Positions 47,361 to 58,470 are shown, counted from the first letter of the stretch. The stretch is DNA of 64,000 nucleotides from Zygnema cylindricum (GCA_037447655.1 JBBHKE010003048.1:62001-126000); one strand, 5' to 3'. Numbers and translations: made by a program. Notes: generated from the letters alone by a model not told the origin.

Positions 47361-48409
47361 TGTAGAAACTAATGGTTTTATTAGTATTTTCTAGGTCTGA
47401 AAAGAAATATAGAAGTCGAGGCAGTCTATCTCTAACTTCTCTCTCCAACTCTCAAACTTGTCGCAGTCACTGAGAAATTGGAGAGGAAGCTAGAGCCATG
47501 GCTACCTTGGCTATCCTGAGGTTTACGGGAATTTTATATTAGGGTTTATATATTTAATTAAAATGTATGTGCCGGCGGCAGGATTTGATCCTTGTACCTG
47601 CCGGCCGGCAGACACAATGTAGCCGGTAGCCCAAGCCGTTTCATCTAGCGGTAGTGTTACCTAGCATATAGTTTGATAATTATTTATATATGTATACAAG
47701 CGATAAACCATTTAACTAGAATTAATTACGGGATACATAGATCCAGTAATATGTAATGTACGACTTACGGTACGGACATAAATCAGTACCGCGCATTTGT
47801 TTCGTAAATGAAACAAATACCGCGCATGCATTTATTACGGCTACGATTAAAGCCGAATTTAATCGGACGGCCGGGATTAGCGCCGAGATCGCGGAGGAAG
47901 ATTTCGGCGGTTTATGGCCATCGCCAGATCGGATGACGCGTGGCAAAATTCCGTTGGATTGTGGAAACTCCGGAGATTATGGCACCGAATCCGGATTTGA
48001 CATGTGTCGACATTTTGGCCATGTCGTACAATGTCCGTACATAAAGTACACCGGCAGCTGTACTTTTGCGTACGGAACTCAATTCTGATTGGTTCCGTAC
48101 ATCAGTAGATAGAGTCTGTGAGAGAGATAGGACTTAGAAAAATTAGAAGATAGGACCCTCTCTCCCAGAGAGCTTCTGTACAAAAGGTCAACTTTGACCC
48201 TCCATAACTTAATGCTCAGGGGAGCAAATTCAGAGATTCTTTTTGCTATCGACTCAGGGGAGTCTTGTCTTCACAGGGGTGAAGTTGGTCAGAGTTTTTG
48301 TCTGCCAGGGTGGCAGTTATTTTTGCTTAAACACAAAGGGGTCAGGATTATCCTAGAGGCTTCTTGGAAGCTGTCCACTCTGAGGACTTATGGAGGTCTC
48401 AGAGTTTCA
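47361..48409 (+). repeat. Family A 3' LTR
   Basis: Same length as the 5' LTR. Visible differences include CTACCGGCAGGCAGAC versus CTGCCGGCCGGCAGAC and TATTCTTGCG versus TATACAAGCG near the tRNA-like block. It also carries the gag ATG (48390), which here opens into flanking A4 sequence. Confidence 0.95.
47560..47659 (-). other. tRNA-like Pol III-type unit antisense in A 3' LTR
   Basis: Minus strand: A-box-like CTAGATGAAACGGCTTGGGC, B-box-like AGGATCAAATCCTG, then TTTT (AAAA on plus 47560-47563). Confidence 0.55.
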
Positions 48410-48414
48410 ACCTG

Positions 48415-48567
48415 GAGGGTTAGCGGGACCGGATGGGCGCTTCACTCGCCCACTAACTATTCCCCAAAATATTTTCTCACATAGGGCTCCTATTATCATA
48501 CTTTCCCAGTAGTTTACCTCAGTCCCAATGAATATGGGCACCCTAGAGGGTGGGCCCATAACGTGCG
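48415..48567 (-). pseudogene. A4 gag 5' end, beyond the nested element
   Basis: Minus reading from the PBS (CGTTATGGGCCCACC): VMGPPSRVPIFIGTEVNYWES, ALCEKIFWGIVSGRVKRPSGP. It is the N-terminal gag of A4, separated from the rest (41954 leftwards) by the ACCTG-flanked insertion. Confidence 0.88.
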
Positions 48568-49641
48568 ACTCTGAGACCTCCATTGGTACTCAGAATAGGC
48601 AGCTTACCAGAAGCCTCTATGATGATCTCAAACCCTTGGTCTTTGTACGAGTATAGCTGACAGCCAGACAGTATACAAACAAACCAAAGTGCACTACTTT
48701 GGAAAAATTGACTCCCCTGAGTCTGCCACAAAAAGAATCCTTGAATTTGCTCCCCTGAGCAGTAAATTATAAATGGTCAAAGATGACCTTTTATACATGA
48801 GCTCTTTGGGAGAGAGGCGGCTACCTCTAATTTTCTAAGTCCTAAACCCCTCTCTAGACTCTCTTCTACTGATATACGGAGCCAATCAATTGAGCGTACA
48901 GTACAAAAAGGTACTTGGTCCGGAGTACTTTTTGTACGGTCATTGTACGACATGGCTAGAAAGACAACGCCTGCTATGTCCGAGTTCGCCATAGTATGTC
49001 CCGGAGATTCCGTCATCCAATGTTATGCTGCCACGTGACACCCGTTGTGGCAATGATAACAAACCGCCAAATCAACCATTCCGCGATGCCGACTTCTTTC
49101 TCCGCCGTTAGATTGATGTCGGCCTTAATTTATAGCCGTTAATATATAATCAGTACTTTTCTGTGTAACTCTATTTAACTATGTCTGTGTGATTGTGGTC
49201 TGTTTGTCAGAAAACTGAACTTCTTTATTTCGTCATGTTTAAGTAGCTATCGTACCCTATATACTTCAGGTCTTAGACTACAGGGTAAGACTAACGGCTT
49301 CTTTGACGCACGGTAGGTACCAAGATCAAATCCTGGGTCCGTCAATCCTTTTGGTGAGTTTACCAAGGATCTGCCTTCTAACTCTTTAAGGAGCATGGGC
49401 AGCCATGGCTCTAGCTTCCTCTCCAGCCTTTAGTGACTACTCAAATCCTGGGTCCGTCAATCCTTTTGGTGAGTTTACCAAGGATCTGCCTTGCAGCCAT
49501 GGCTCTAGCTTCCTCTCTAGCCTTCAGTGACTACGACAAGTATGGAGGCTAGAGAGAGAAGCTAGAAGCAGGCTGCCTCTGCTTTTTCATGCTTCTAATT
49601 AAATCAATTAAATAACCTAGAAAATACCTTTTATTTCAACA
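48564..49641 (-). mobile_element. A4 5' LTR (minus)
   Basis: TGCGACTCTG...TTTCAACA, 1078 bases. The leader reads MEVSESH into VMGPP. It carries GTACAAAAAGGTAC/GTACTTTTTGTACGG near 48900-48940 and a tandem duplication: about 49325-49440 is repeated at 49441-49535. It marks the right edge of the LTR nest. Confidence 0.85.
49270..49352 (+). other. tRNA-like Pol III-type unit antisense in A4 LTR
   Basis: A-box-like TAAGACTAACGGCTTC, B-box-like AAGATCAAATCCTGGG, TTTT at 49349-49352. The B-box half and the T-run are repeated at 49442-49470. Confidence 0.55.
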
Positions 49642-49664
49642 CACATGGGGACACGCCCTAAGAC
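49642..49664. mobile_element. End fragment of TTAG-type TIR element
   Basis: ACATGGGGACACGCCCTAAG resembles the right terminus of the elements at 50929-51871 and 59855-60808. The A4 LTR therefore abuts, and probably landed in, a third copy. Confidence 0.5.
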
Positions 49665-50239
49665 TGTATATTTTAGTTCTTTATCTTAGAGGAACCGTCA
49701 TTTTGGTTTTGCCACTTGGAAGAGGGTTACTGCTACCTTTGACGACATGATGTTTTGATTGACATAGTTTTTTTCAGCCTCTCAAACTGAAAGAAATTGC
49801 ATATGATCTGATTGCGGCACTCCCATAAACAACTAACTGAAGAAAAATGCTAATGGTTAAAGAGAGCTAGAAAGCCAAAAAAAAGATCCACAAACAAAAG
49901 ACCATTGCTCGTCACTGTCGACGCCGAGACACAACACAAAAAAGTACATTTTCTCATAAATTATTTTATTGTTTCAATCCTGCAACGGCGGTTGAAAGGG
50001 AGATGAAATCCAAGACAGGTGACTCTTGATAATTGAAACTAAAAGCCAACAGGACTGGAGAGATCAAGGCATTTAGTAATTAAAAAAAAAAAAATGTCAA
50101 ACTATGCTTAGCATATGGTGTAGAGCACATGTTTCGTTGGGAGAAAAGGACGCGCAGTTAGTTGTCAAAAATTGTACATTTGAAGTACAGATTAGTACAA
50201 GTTACGTACCTTCGAGTTCAGATTTGATGGTCAATCCGT
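49665..50239. other. unassigned noncoding sequence
   Basis: AT-rich, contains an A13 run near 50082, no ORF with recognisable domain, no repeat match seen. Confidence 0.35.
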
Positions 50240-50928
50240 CTAACAACTTTGACTGGCGAAATAATGTAACGACGGTTAAAAAAGTGTCGCGCTTGCAAAC
50301 GTCGACCGTCATAAAAAAACAATTCACACGGCTGGCGCAGGTTAACGGTAACAAAACTGCGGCATCCACATACAAATAAAATGGATGCGCTCAGGTAGTT
50401 TCTCACTTCACGTGAGCTCACTTTTTTCATATTCAATGTAGGAATGTTGATTCATAAATAGTGTGGCTGAATCAATGTGAAGTACGTTTCTCAATGTAGG
50501 AATGCTTATTCGTAAATAGTGTGGCTTCATTTGGTCGCGTGACTTCGCGCGTTTTTATCATTTAGTTTCATCAATATTTCTTACGCGAGTACGCTTTCTT
50601 ATCTTGTACGAAGTTTATTTCGTTTCGTGCGAGTTAATTTATATATATGACGCCGTCCCTTAATTTGTGTCCAAGTTCAACGTAACGGTTCATGATTAAA
50701 TTTCATTTTTGCGGCCAAGTTGAATGTTAGCATGTGCGCTCGCATTGTAGGTCACGTGAAAGGAGAAACTACTTGCGCGCAACCATTTTATTTATGTGGT
50801 AGCCGCAGTTTTGTTACAGTTAACCTGCGCCGGCCGTGTGAATTGTTTTTTTTTTATGACGGTCGACGTTCGCAAGCGCAACACTTTTTTAACCATCGTT
50901 ACAATATTTTGCCAGTCAAAGTTGTTAG
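50240..50928. mobile_element. Foldback element with long TIRs
   Basis: Arms of about 185 bases: 50240-50425 (CTAACAACTTTGACTGGC...) and 50745-50928 (...GCCAGTCAAAGTTGTTAG) are near-perfect inverted copies. The centre includes a direct repeat (CAATGTAGGAATG...AAATAGTGTGGCT at 50438 and 50493). No coding capacity; likely nonautonomous DNA transposon. Confidence 0.85.
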
Positions 50929-51871
50929 GGGGTGTCCCATGTGTTAAAGTATCTACTTTTCTCTGTCTTTTTGCCCTTTTTTTCAGGGAACTTTGACAAA
51001 AACTTTAGCCGTACGAAAAAATCATTTTTACCAAAGTAGAGTGAACGTCAATTCATACTTTGCATGTACGGCGTGTTTGTCGTCATGCGAATGCATTTTG
51101 GCGTTTTCCCCTTTCGACCCCCGGGCAAGAGAATCCAGCCCAAAAAAAAACTTTTTCCAAAATCACCTCGAGGGGGTGATTTTAGCTCAGGTACCACCCA
51201 AACAGCGAATGAAACGAACCACGCACGCTCCACACGATTTGTAAAATTTTTGGACGAGGGAGAGTCCTCGCTATTTTGATCCGTGGCCGTCACGCGCTAT
51301 GTACGGAAAAGACTTTGCAGGGGTCTCGGACTTCCACTTGCATTCATGGGTCCTTTGCATAATTTTTCGACGTCGTCGCCTCTCCTCTCTCCCTCTCACA
51401 CTATTGCTTGTATCTCACACTTTTAAAATGAGACACAACAATATTGGTATAAAATGAAAGATATTTTAAAAATATTTTTTCTGACATTTTTTAGGTTTTT
51501 TTTAATGGCAAGTCGAGTGAGAAAAGTAGAAAAAACGAAATCGGGAAACCATGGCTGAAAGTTCTTGAATCAGTGACGTCGACGTTGTCACAAGTGAGCG
51601 TGACGTCACAATATCACCAAACCCTAAACATCTACAATTTCACCAAAATCTAGGCGTCTACCACTGTCGCTGTTTTTGTTGGCGTCACCAATCGTCGGAG
51701 GTTTCGTAGTCGCCTTCAATCGTCACAAAGTTGTACCTACGTCTACAACCGTCACATGTCAAAGTTCCGATTTCATTTTCGCACATTGGGACGCTCTTCA
51801 AAGTAGTACGAAGAATCTTCACTACAGTCCAAAATATTTTATCAAAGTACCGATTACATGGGGACACCCCC
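50929..51871. mobile_element. TTAG-flanked TIR element, copy 1
   Basis: 943 bases, about colinear with 59855-60808. Ends GGGTGTCCCATGTG and CATGGGGACACCCC, flanks TTAG (50925-50928) and ATAG (51872-51875). The left duplication is also the last four bases of the foldback element. Short ORFs inside are not conserved between copies. Nonautonomous. Confidence 0.75.
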
Positions 51872-51875
51872 ATAG

Positions 51876-52980
51876 GAACACTTTGAAAAGTACACCGTAA
51901 GGTCTGCGCTAAAATCCAAAGTAACATTCAAAAGTTTCGTTACGTGGGCACACACCTCACTTTCTGGACCTGTCGTCATCTTACGTGACGTGGCGATACC
52001 TATTTCTAGTCGTAGAAACGACCGGTAAAGGACAAAAAAATGAAATAATCTAAATTTGGTCTTGTAACGAAGTCCGACCGCTACACGACAAATTTCGTTT
52101 CAGCCGGACCAAACTTTTTTGGTTTTGATTCGGAACCGTACTTCAAGTGAACACCGTCTCGGATCTGAACGTTTTTTGTTCCAGGCTGCCGAATATTCGG
52201 AATACTCGTACCGCATATTCGGAGACATACAGGCCAAGTGTTAAGCAATATTTTTTGAAGTGGATGTAGAGGTAATTATACTTTTTATGCATGTATTATG
52301 CATTGTTGGAAATTTCTTTAAATGTCGTTTTCAAAAATGTAGAACACAAAGAGTTATTTTTATTGGTTATCGCCGTACTTTGGTGTACTATTTGGTAATG
52401 GGAAAGTCTTTTTGATGATTTTTGGATTATTTATAACACAAATAGAAAAAAATTATAGTTTTTGATTCGAAATCTCGATCGGTACTAAAAACGGTTTTAT
52501 TGGAGCTTAGGAATGGAAATTCCTCATCTAGCTGAAATAATAACATTCAAAAAATTATCAAAGCAGGTTATTTTCACCCCAAAAATTGTCAAAAACGTCT
52601 GTAAAACGACTTTTTTGGGATCAAAATCGCCATTTTATATATTTTCTTTCTTTGGTGGCTACTGCATATGGCCTTTAAATCAATCCACCCTAAAATTCAC
52701 TCCAAAAAAAGAGTTTTTATTTTGTTAGTGATTTTTTTTTCTTTATTGTTTCACAAGTGCACCATCATATGATTTTTTTGGCAATTTTAATATCCATTTA
52801 AAAAAAAAATCCAAAATGGAAGTGGCACAGGATAATAAAATAGGACAAGAAAATAGGATAAAAATTGACTCCTGAAAACGGATTCCATAAATATTATTGC
52901 TTTTATAATCCACAAACGGACAAACCAATTGAGCTGGCTTTCATTCACAGCCATAAATTACTCTACTTTCTCTACAAGTG
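51876..52980. other. unassigned noncoding sequence
   Basis: AT-rich sequence with homopolymer runs. No domain, no repeat match. It lies downstream of the S41 gene (minus strand), so may hold its 3' UTR. Confidence 0.35.
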
Positions 52981-52983
52981 CAC

Positions 52984-53160
52984 CTTCCCCTCCATCTATG
53001 TCTTCCCCTCCCCCCTCCCCCCTCCCTGCTCTTCCTCTCCTTTCTTCTCCCTCCCTCTCTCACCCTCCATCTCTCTCCCTGTATTTCCCCCTCTGCTTCT
53101 ACCTCTCCCTCTGCCTCTCTCTCTCTCTCTCTCTATCCCTCTCTCCCTCTCTCGCTCTAA
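52984..53160. repeat. CT-rich low-complexity tract
   Basis: Polypyrimidine on plus (CCCTCTC and CTCTCT runs), directly after the stop codon of the minus-strand S41 gene, i.e. a GA tract in its 3' UTR. Open frames across it are compositional artefacts. Confidence 0.85.
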
Positions 53161-56100
53161 CTACTGAAAGAACTTCGCCGCTTCTTTCCAAACAAGCTTT
53201 TCGTCCGCCACATTCGCTTCCGTATATCGTATTTTAAAACGTCCAGGGACATAAATAAACTCTTGGGGAATAATTGAACTTTCGGGTCCGTAAGCTTGAG
53301 CTACGACAAAACGTAATACTCCGGGAATGGGTAAAAGAGGAGGCGCATATTGACTCTCCGTAAGGTTTAAACCGACAACTTCCGTAGTGTAAAATGTGTC
53401 AGAATCTGTGACAAATCCGACGGCTCCATCTCCAATTTGAAACGGATTGGGATTGTCCTTTCCACCCACACTAACAGCTGTCACATTGTACAATTGTACC
53501 ATTTGGTAACTAAATAGCGCGCAAGTGGAATAACAAAGACCGTTACTTACAATCATAATTTTGTTTTTCGGAAAAATGGGTTCCGTGGGAATGTCAAACC
53601 CGAAATATTCTGCATTTTCGCTAGTTAATAAATTGGAAAAGTGGATGAGAGATGAATATGGCGAAGTATTGTTGTTTACGGTTTTATTTACTAAGGGATA
53701 AAAAAAATCCGAGGGACTTTTTATCGGTGTCCCGTCGCTATTAGCGTAAGTGCCACTTCGATAATCGTAATTAGAATCCGTCGCTGTTTTCGATTTCGAT
53801 GCTTTTTTGTAAGCTTCTTGTACAAAACTGTTTGCTTTGAATTGCAATAAGAATCCAGGAAATTTATCAGGGAAAAATAATTGTGTCAGAAAAGCTGCGG
53901 TTTGGGCAATTCCACCGCCATTGTCGCTAAGGTCTATAATCAGACGAGAGGCTCCAGAATTTCTGCAAAACATTTCAAAAACAAAAAAACATTTCAGCAA
54001 AGAGAACATTTCGGGTTGATCGGAACACATTAGGAAAATCTCTTCCTAATTTCTATTATCAATCTCGCAGCACGATCTGTAAACATTTTCGGAAGGAAAG
54101 ATATATTTTATTTTGGTAGGGTAAACTTTAGATAAGTGGTAGCTATCTTCCGAGCGGCGCCAGAATTTCTGGAAAACAGTTTTGGGAACATTTTTTCTTT
54201 TTTTAATTTGATTGATTAACGCAAACAGGAAAAGTGTGTTTAGAAATAAGATGGTAACTTAGTTATCTTGGAACTATCAAATTTAAGAGATTCTGGGATG
54301 GGTTTTCGGATCCATGAAACAAATAGTTAAACGTAAAGTTCACATATCCAAACCATCAAATTATTTTGTTTTTTTCCGAAGATTTACATTTATAATAAAA
54401 GCTTGCAAAAGCTTGCAATAAGAGAGACATTAATTAATGACGGAGACAAATATTGAGTACAGAGAAGTCAAAATAAGGAAAATGAAAAACTTAAGCAGTC
54501 TGGAATATGAATAATAAGAACCGATAAGAGATAAATGTTCTCACTGATGTTAAAAGATACAGTGATCTTAGTACAAGATAGCCGTACACCCAAATAAAAA
54601 AACATGAATTTTGGGATAGAAATACAACCTTACTGTGAAATATCCGGTAGTAAGTCCCTGTATAGTAGTAGGAGCACTATCATTAAAAGTAAAGCTGGGA
54701 ATCGCCATAACAGCAGTAATCTTATCTTCCAAAAGATACACCTGCAAAAAAGGAGAATTGTAAAAGATTGAAAAAATTTAAAATGGGGAAATGTATCCAG
54801 CTTACTCGATCCAATTTGGATATGCAAACGGTTCTTGAGTCCTTGAGAAATTGCAAGTCACCTTTACTGCTCTATTATTACTAGTACTATTCTAGTCATT
54901 TTCTCTTGCATCAAATAGAACGCCTAACTATTAAAAACAAAACACCGTTCAGAAAATGAAAAAAGAATCTTGAATTTTAGTTCAGAGAATACCTTCACAT
55001 AGTCATCCGCGCCGGACAAAATTTCTACGCTTGCACCGGGGCCAGCTTTCATCAATTCTAAAGAAAAAAGTCGTGAATGTGTTTTTCTCGGTTCAAGAAA
55101 AGTGAAAAAGTTAGTAGGATCCTTATCGAAAGATGCCGCCATGGCTAGCAATTGGGATTGTTTCCGGCAATTGGCATTATAATATTCTTCACTATTGTTA
55201 AAATAACTGTCACCTCTGTATATTATGTAGTAAGGCACTTGGAGGACCTCCGATTTCGTTGAATTTTTCCTGGAAAGACAAAAAGGACAATAGAAAGGAA
55301 ATGGCATGTCAGTTTTGCTGTGAGGAGTTCTGTTCAACGCCTTTTTGGGCTGGCAATTTTATCTTAAGAAGCTGTACCAATGTTTGACTTGGGCTCCATT
55401 CAATCTAAAAAATACCACAAAGAAACTAAGAATTGATTCTACAATCATTTAGTTCCACTTGTGAAATGTGAACAATACATTGGAACCACCGTCCATGTTT
55501 GGATTAGCAATCATAAAAAAAAATGAGAAATATTCCCAAATAAATGATTCCAGAAGTGGCACTTCCATACATACCGACGAACTGTAAGAGTAAGTGTATC
55601 GTTGTCCGGAAAAATGGAAGGACTCATCAAGTTTCCATATTGACTGTCAAAAGTGCGAAGCCGAAAAAAGAGGCCGTTCACACGTGATTGTGAATTACGA
55701 TAACTACCCTCCTTACTCGCTCTCCATTTAATGTAATCCGCAGAATCTAGACCGTCGATTTTCAACACTTGGGCTCCCGCAAATACAGTTATGTCTTCGA
55801 CGTTTAATGCTTGAGCCGTTACACTTAGGATTCCTGGCTGATTTTCCGTTAAATAATTAATTACTGCCAATTAAATAAGATAAACACCCAGATTTAGAAA
55901 AACACAAAAAACATCCAGAAAAAACACGATGACCATATTAGAATTTATTGGAAAAGCTATCAAAATATATTTACTACAACGTCTAAAATAATGAGCTGAC
56001 CGAAAAGACAAAGATTCGGCTTTAGTACTGAAAATGTTTTTAGAGCCTTGAAAAGTTTCGCGACGCGTTCCAATGCAAGACTCATGAAGAAACAGATTTT

Positions 56101-56639
56101 GGTTTGTCATTTACCTGAAACGGAAGCAATTTTGACCTCCGTTGAATTTGTTTCGCTGTTAAACACTTGAACCATAGGAAGGCCGTTCAGAGCAGAAACA
56201 ACTGTATAACAGTCAGGACTCCATCCCGTGTGTGCATCTCTCAAATTGTTGATAGTCTTTATGATGTCCTGATGGAAATCAAAATCGCTGGAATAGTTTG
56301 TGTTCTGTATTCGGATAAATTGCTTTCGAAGACGAATTTTACTGTAGAGTCGCATGTCAGGTGACTGAATGGCAAAATCGGTGTAAGGGTACACTTTGAT
56401 AAGCATCTTCCAAATGATGTTTAACACGGTTTTTGCTTCTTGTGGGCTGTACGGGAAAGTACGGAGACATGCTCTAAATTGAGAGGGAGCAATACCTTCA
56501 CTATTTTGAACCATCTGCCCAACGGTTGCACATGGATCCACTGCTTTTGCAAATGTACTCATGAATCCATTAGTTGCCAAAAGCAAGAAGATGTAGAAGA
56601 AAAAAGTTTTTGATGGTCCAAAATTGTGAACTTTGGCCC
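53161..56639 (-). CDS. CPAF-like peptidase S41 family protein, split gene
   Basis: Secreted-type serine peptidase homologue (family S41, CPAF-like). Exons seen on minus: 56639-56115, 55863-55575, 55269-54993, 54741-54634, 53962-53161, with GT-AG borders (for example TTTCAG/gtaaatg, ttggcag/TAATT). Exon 1 opens at an acceptor (CCTTTTCAG), so the start codon is upstream and unseen; a hydrophobic TFFFYIFLLLAT before AVDPCATV looks like a signal peptide. LRDAHTGW carries the likely catalytic His and CYSTCALFS the likely Ser; RLIIDLSDNGGG is the family core motif. About 660 codons, near family length. Exons 1-4 join in frame, but exon 4 (phase 0) and exon 5 (needs two bases before it) do not, so a small exon is missed or the gene is damaged. 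Stop TAG at 53163-53161. Confidence 0.8.
54140..54190 (-). other. Duplicated splice acceptor and exon start in intron 4
   Basis: Minus strand GTTTTCCAG/AAATTCTGGCGCCGCTC closely copies the exon 5 border GTTTTGCAG/AAATTCTGGAGCCTCTC, about 200 bases upstream. Possible decoy or alternative acceptor. Confidence 0.5.
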
Positions 56640-56765
56640 TGAAAAGGTAAAACAACCCACAGTATGCATGATTTAGAAAAAGGCCTAACTGTTTGGGTTA
56701 TGTAAATGAAAGAAACAGGCAACCAAGGCTGGGGATTTAAAATTTAGAATGTAACAACATAAACA

Positions 56766-57066
56766 ATGTCCCCAATGCCCAATGTCCAATTTCCAACGCC
56801 CAATGTCCAATGTCCAACGCCCAATGTCCAATGTCCAACGCCCAATGTCCAATGTCCAACGCCCAATGTCCAATGTCCAATGTCCAACGCCCAATGTCCA
56901 ATGTCCAACGCCCAACGCCCAATGTCCAATGTCCAACGCCCAACGCCCAATGTCCAATGTCCAATGTCCAACGCCCAATGTCCAATGTCCAACGCCCAAT
57001 GTCCAATGTTCAATGTCCAACGGCCAATGTCCAATGTCCGATGACCAATGACTAGTGACCAATATC
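56766..57066. repeat. Heptamer minisatellite
   Basis: About 40 units of 7 bases, mostly CCAATGT (T) and CCAACGC (C), with a dominant T-T-C order giving a 21-base period and frameshift-free reading in all frames on both strands. Units decay toward both ends (CCAATTT, TCAATGT, CCAACGG, CCGATGA). It lies just upstream of the first visible S41 exon, in its promoter or first intron. Confidence 0.95.
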
Positions 57067-57094
57067 CAATGAACACTTTATTTATTTTATGAGA

Positions 57095-57330
57095 TAAAGG
57101 GCGAGAAAGAGAGAAAGAGAGAGAGAGAGAGAGAGAGCATAAAGGGCAAAGTGATAGGAAAAAAATATAGTCAAAGAGCAAACAGGGCGGGGAAAGAGAG
57201 AAGCGACAGACAAACAGAGAACATAAAGGCACAAGGGAAGGGGCAAGCGAGGAAGAAGAACAACGAGATTGATGGGGATAGAGCGCAAGAGAGAGGGAGA
57301 GAGAGAGAGAGAGAGAGAATATAAATAGGA
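57095..57330. repeat. GA-rich low-complexity tract
   Basis: GAGAGAAAGAGAG runs at about 57105-57138 and 57290-57320 with purine-rich sequence between. Mirror of the CT tract at the other side of the S41 gene. Confidence 0.8.
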
Positions 57331-57880
57331 AAACTGACAGAAAAAGGGATAGAGACAGGAAAGCGGGAAGAGACGGACAAACAGACAAACAAAAAATTGC
57401 CTGCCAGAAGAAAAAATAAAAAATAAAAGTCCCTCTGGCCTCTTCCTTCCTTCCCCCTTCCCTCTTCCGAACATTCCTCCTCCATCAAAAAACAACTTTT
57501 AAATTCAAATCCTCCTCTCCTCTCCGCCTTCCCTCGCCTCACACGTGTGTCCGTACACTCACTCCCATGGCGCCATCCTTCCGGGAACCTTCTCGCTGTT
57601 GTTATCAGCTGTGTGTCACGTCACGCCTCCGTAAACTGGGAATCGTATTCAATCTGGACCCAATTACAGCAGCTTTAAGATACCACACTAATTTTGGTGT
57701 ACGACGGAGGACGAGGAATTCCTGGGGAACCAGAGCAGTACGGAGGAGCGGAAACTGAGAGTGTGAAACTTCTCTCGCGTAAGAGGTAAAAAAAGCTATC
57801 GACAAAATCTAATTCCGTACAGAAAAGTCGTACGGCAGTCCTCCTCTGAATACGTGTGGATTACTTTATCCAAAATGCGA
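57331..57880. other. unassigned noncoding sequence
   Basis: GA-rich then mixed sequence; no domain in the short ORFs and no repeat match seen. Confidence 0.3.
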
Positions 57881-58470
57881 ATCCTGAAAGTACTGTACTG
57901 TACTGTACTGTAATGTACTTTTCAGTACTGAAAAATTCAAAGTGGTACAGACCATAGATGTCCCGTGCGCATATTACGCACGGTATAAACTAAGTACGGA
58001 CAGAATATTTTCGTACGAAATGGTACTTTTTGAATTACAAAGGCATAAAAAGACACTTAACATTATTTCACACACATGTGAATGTGCACTGGAAGAAAGA
58101 GACGCAAACTCGTCGAAAAATATCACGTTCTCGTATGTTCGTCCGTCGACCGTGTGAACAGCACGATGGCGTACGAATTGTCAGATTTTGTACAAATACA
58201 CATATTACTGTAGACATTGAAAGGGCGGGTATTTATTATTTAGGACAACCCAAATTACAGTTTGGGATTAATTAGTATATATATTTTTTTTCAAAAAAAA
58301 AAAAATCCCGATTAGTGTCAATAACACTAATTGATTTTTTACGCTATTTATTCCTTTACTCTAATAGCGATTGACGGTGTACAGTACTGTACTTTATCCA
58401 AAAGGCGAATCTTGAAAGTACAGTACTGTACTTTCCTGTACTGGAAAATTCAAAGAGGTACAGACGTACA
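57881..58470. repeat. ACTGT repeat and direct repeat pair
   Basis: GTACTGTACTGTACTGTA microsatellite at 57892-57925. A block of about 75 bases (GCGAATCCTGAAAGTAC... AAATTCAAAGTGGTACAGAC) at 57878-57953 recurs at 58402-58468. A hairpin CCGTGCG/CGCACGG lies at 57961-57982. Between the copies, 58310-58383 ends like the TA-type TIR family (CTAATAGCGATTGACGGTGTA). Confidence 0.65.

Larger units (their letters stand above)
41960..48409 (+). mobile_element. Intact Ty1/copia element, family A
   Basis: Complete element of 6450 bases: 5' LTR 41960-43008, PBS 43009-43023, single gag-pol ORF 42989-47347, PPT 47348-47360, 3' LTR 47361-48409. A perfect 5-base duplication ACCTG (41955-41959, 48410-48414) flanks it. 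Both LTRs are 1049 bases and differ at roughly 15-20 positions clustered near the tRNA-like block, so insertion is recent. It sits inside the gag of antisense copy A4. Confidence 0.95.

Noticed and set aside
50104-50379. 91-codon ORF in the foldback arm
   Set aside because: Runs into the inverted arm and has its mirror in the other arm; no domain.
52865-53237. Serine/proline/leucine-rich ORFs over the CT tract
   Set aside because: Low-complexity composition, overlapping in all frames and antisense to the S41 3' end.
56563-56655. Start codon for the S41 gene at 56655 or 56563
   Set aside because: 56655 is TTG lying at an intron acceptor; 56563 (MSTFAKA) would discard the signal-peptide-like stretch. 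The true start is probably in an unseen upstream exon.
56737-57062. Long ORFs across the minisatellite in several frames on both strands
   Set aside because: A 7-base unit without stop codons opens all frames; the repeated peptides are artefacts of the period, with no domain.
56766-57066. Interstitial telomere repeat
   Set aside because: CCAATGT/CCAACGC does not match TTAGGG, TTTAGGG or TTAGG on either strand.
56744-57542. ORFs over the GA tract on minus
   Set aside because: Low-complexity SLSLSL and FLFL peptides produced by CT repeats; no family pattern.
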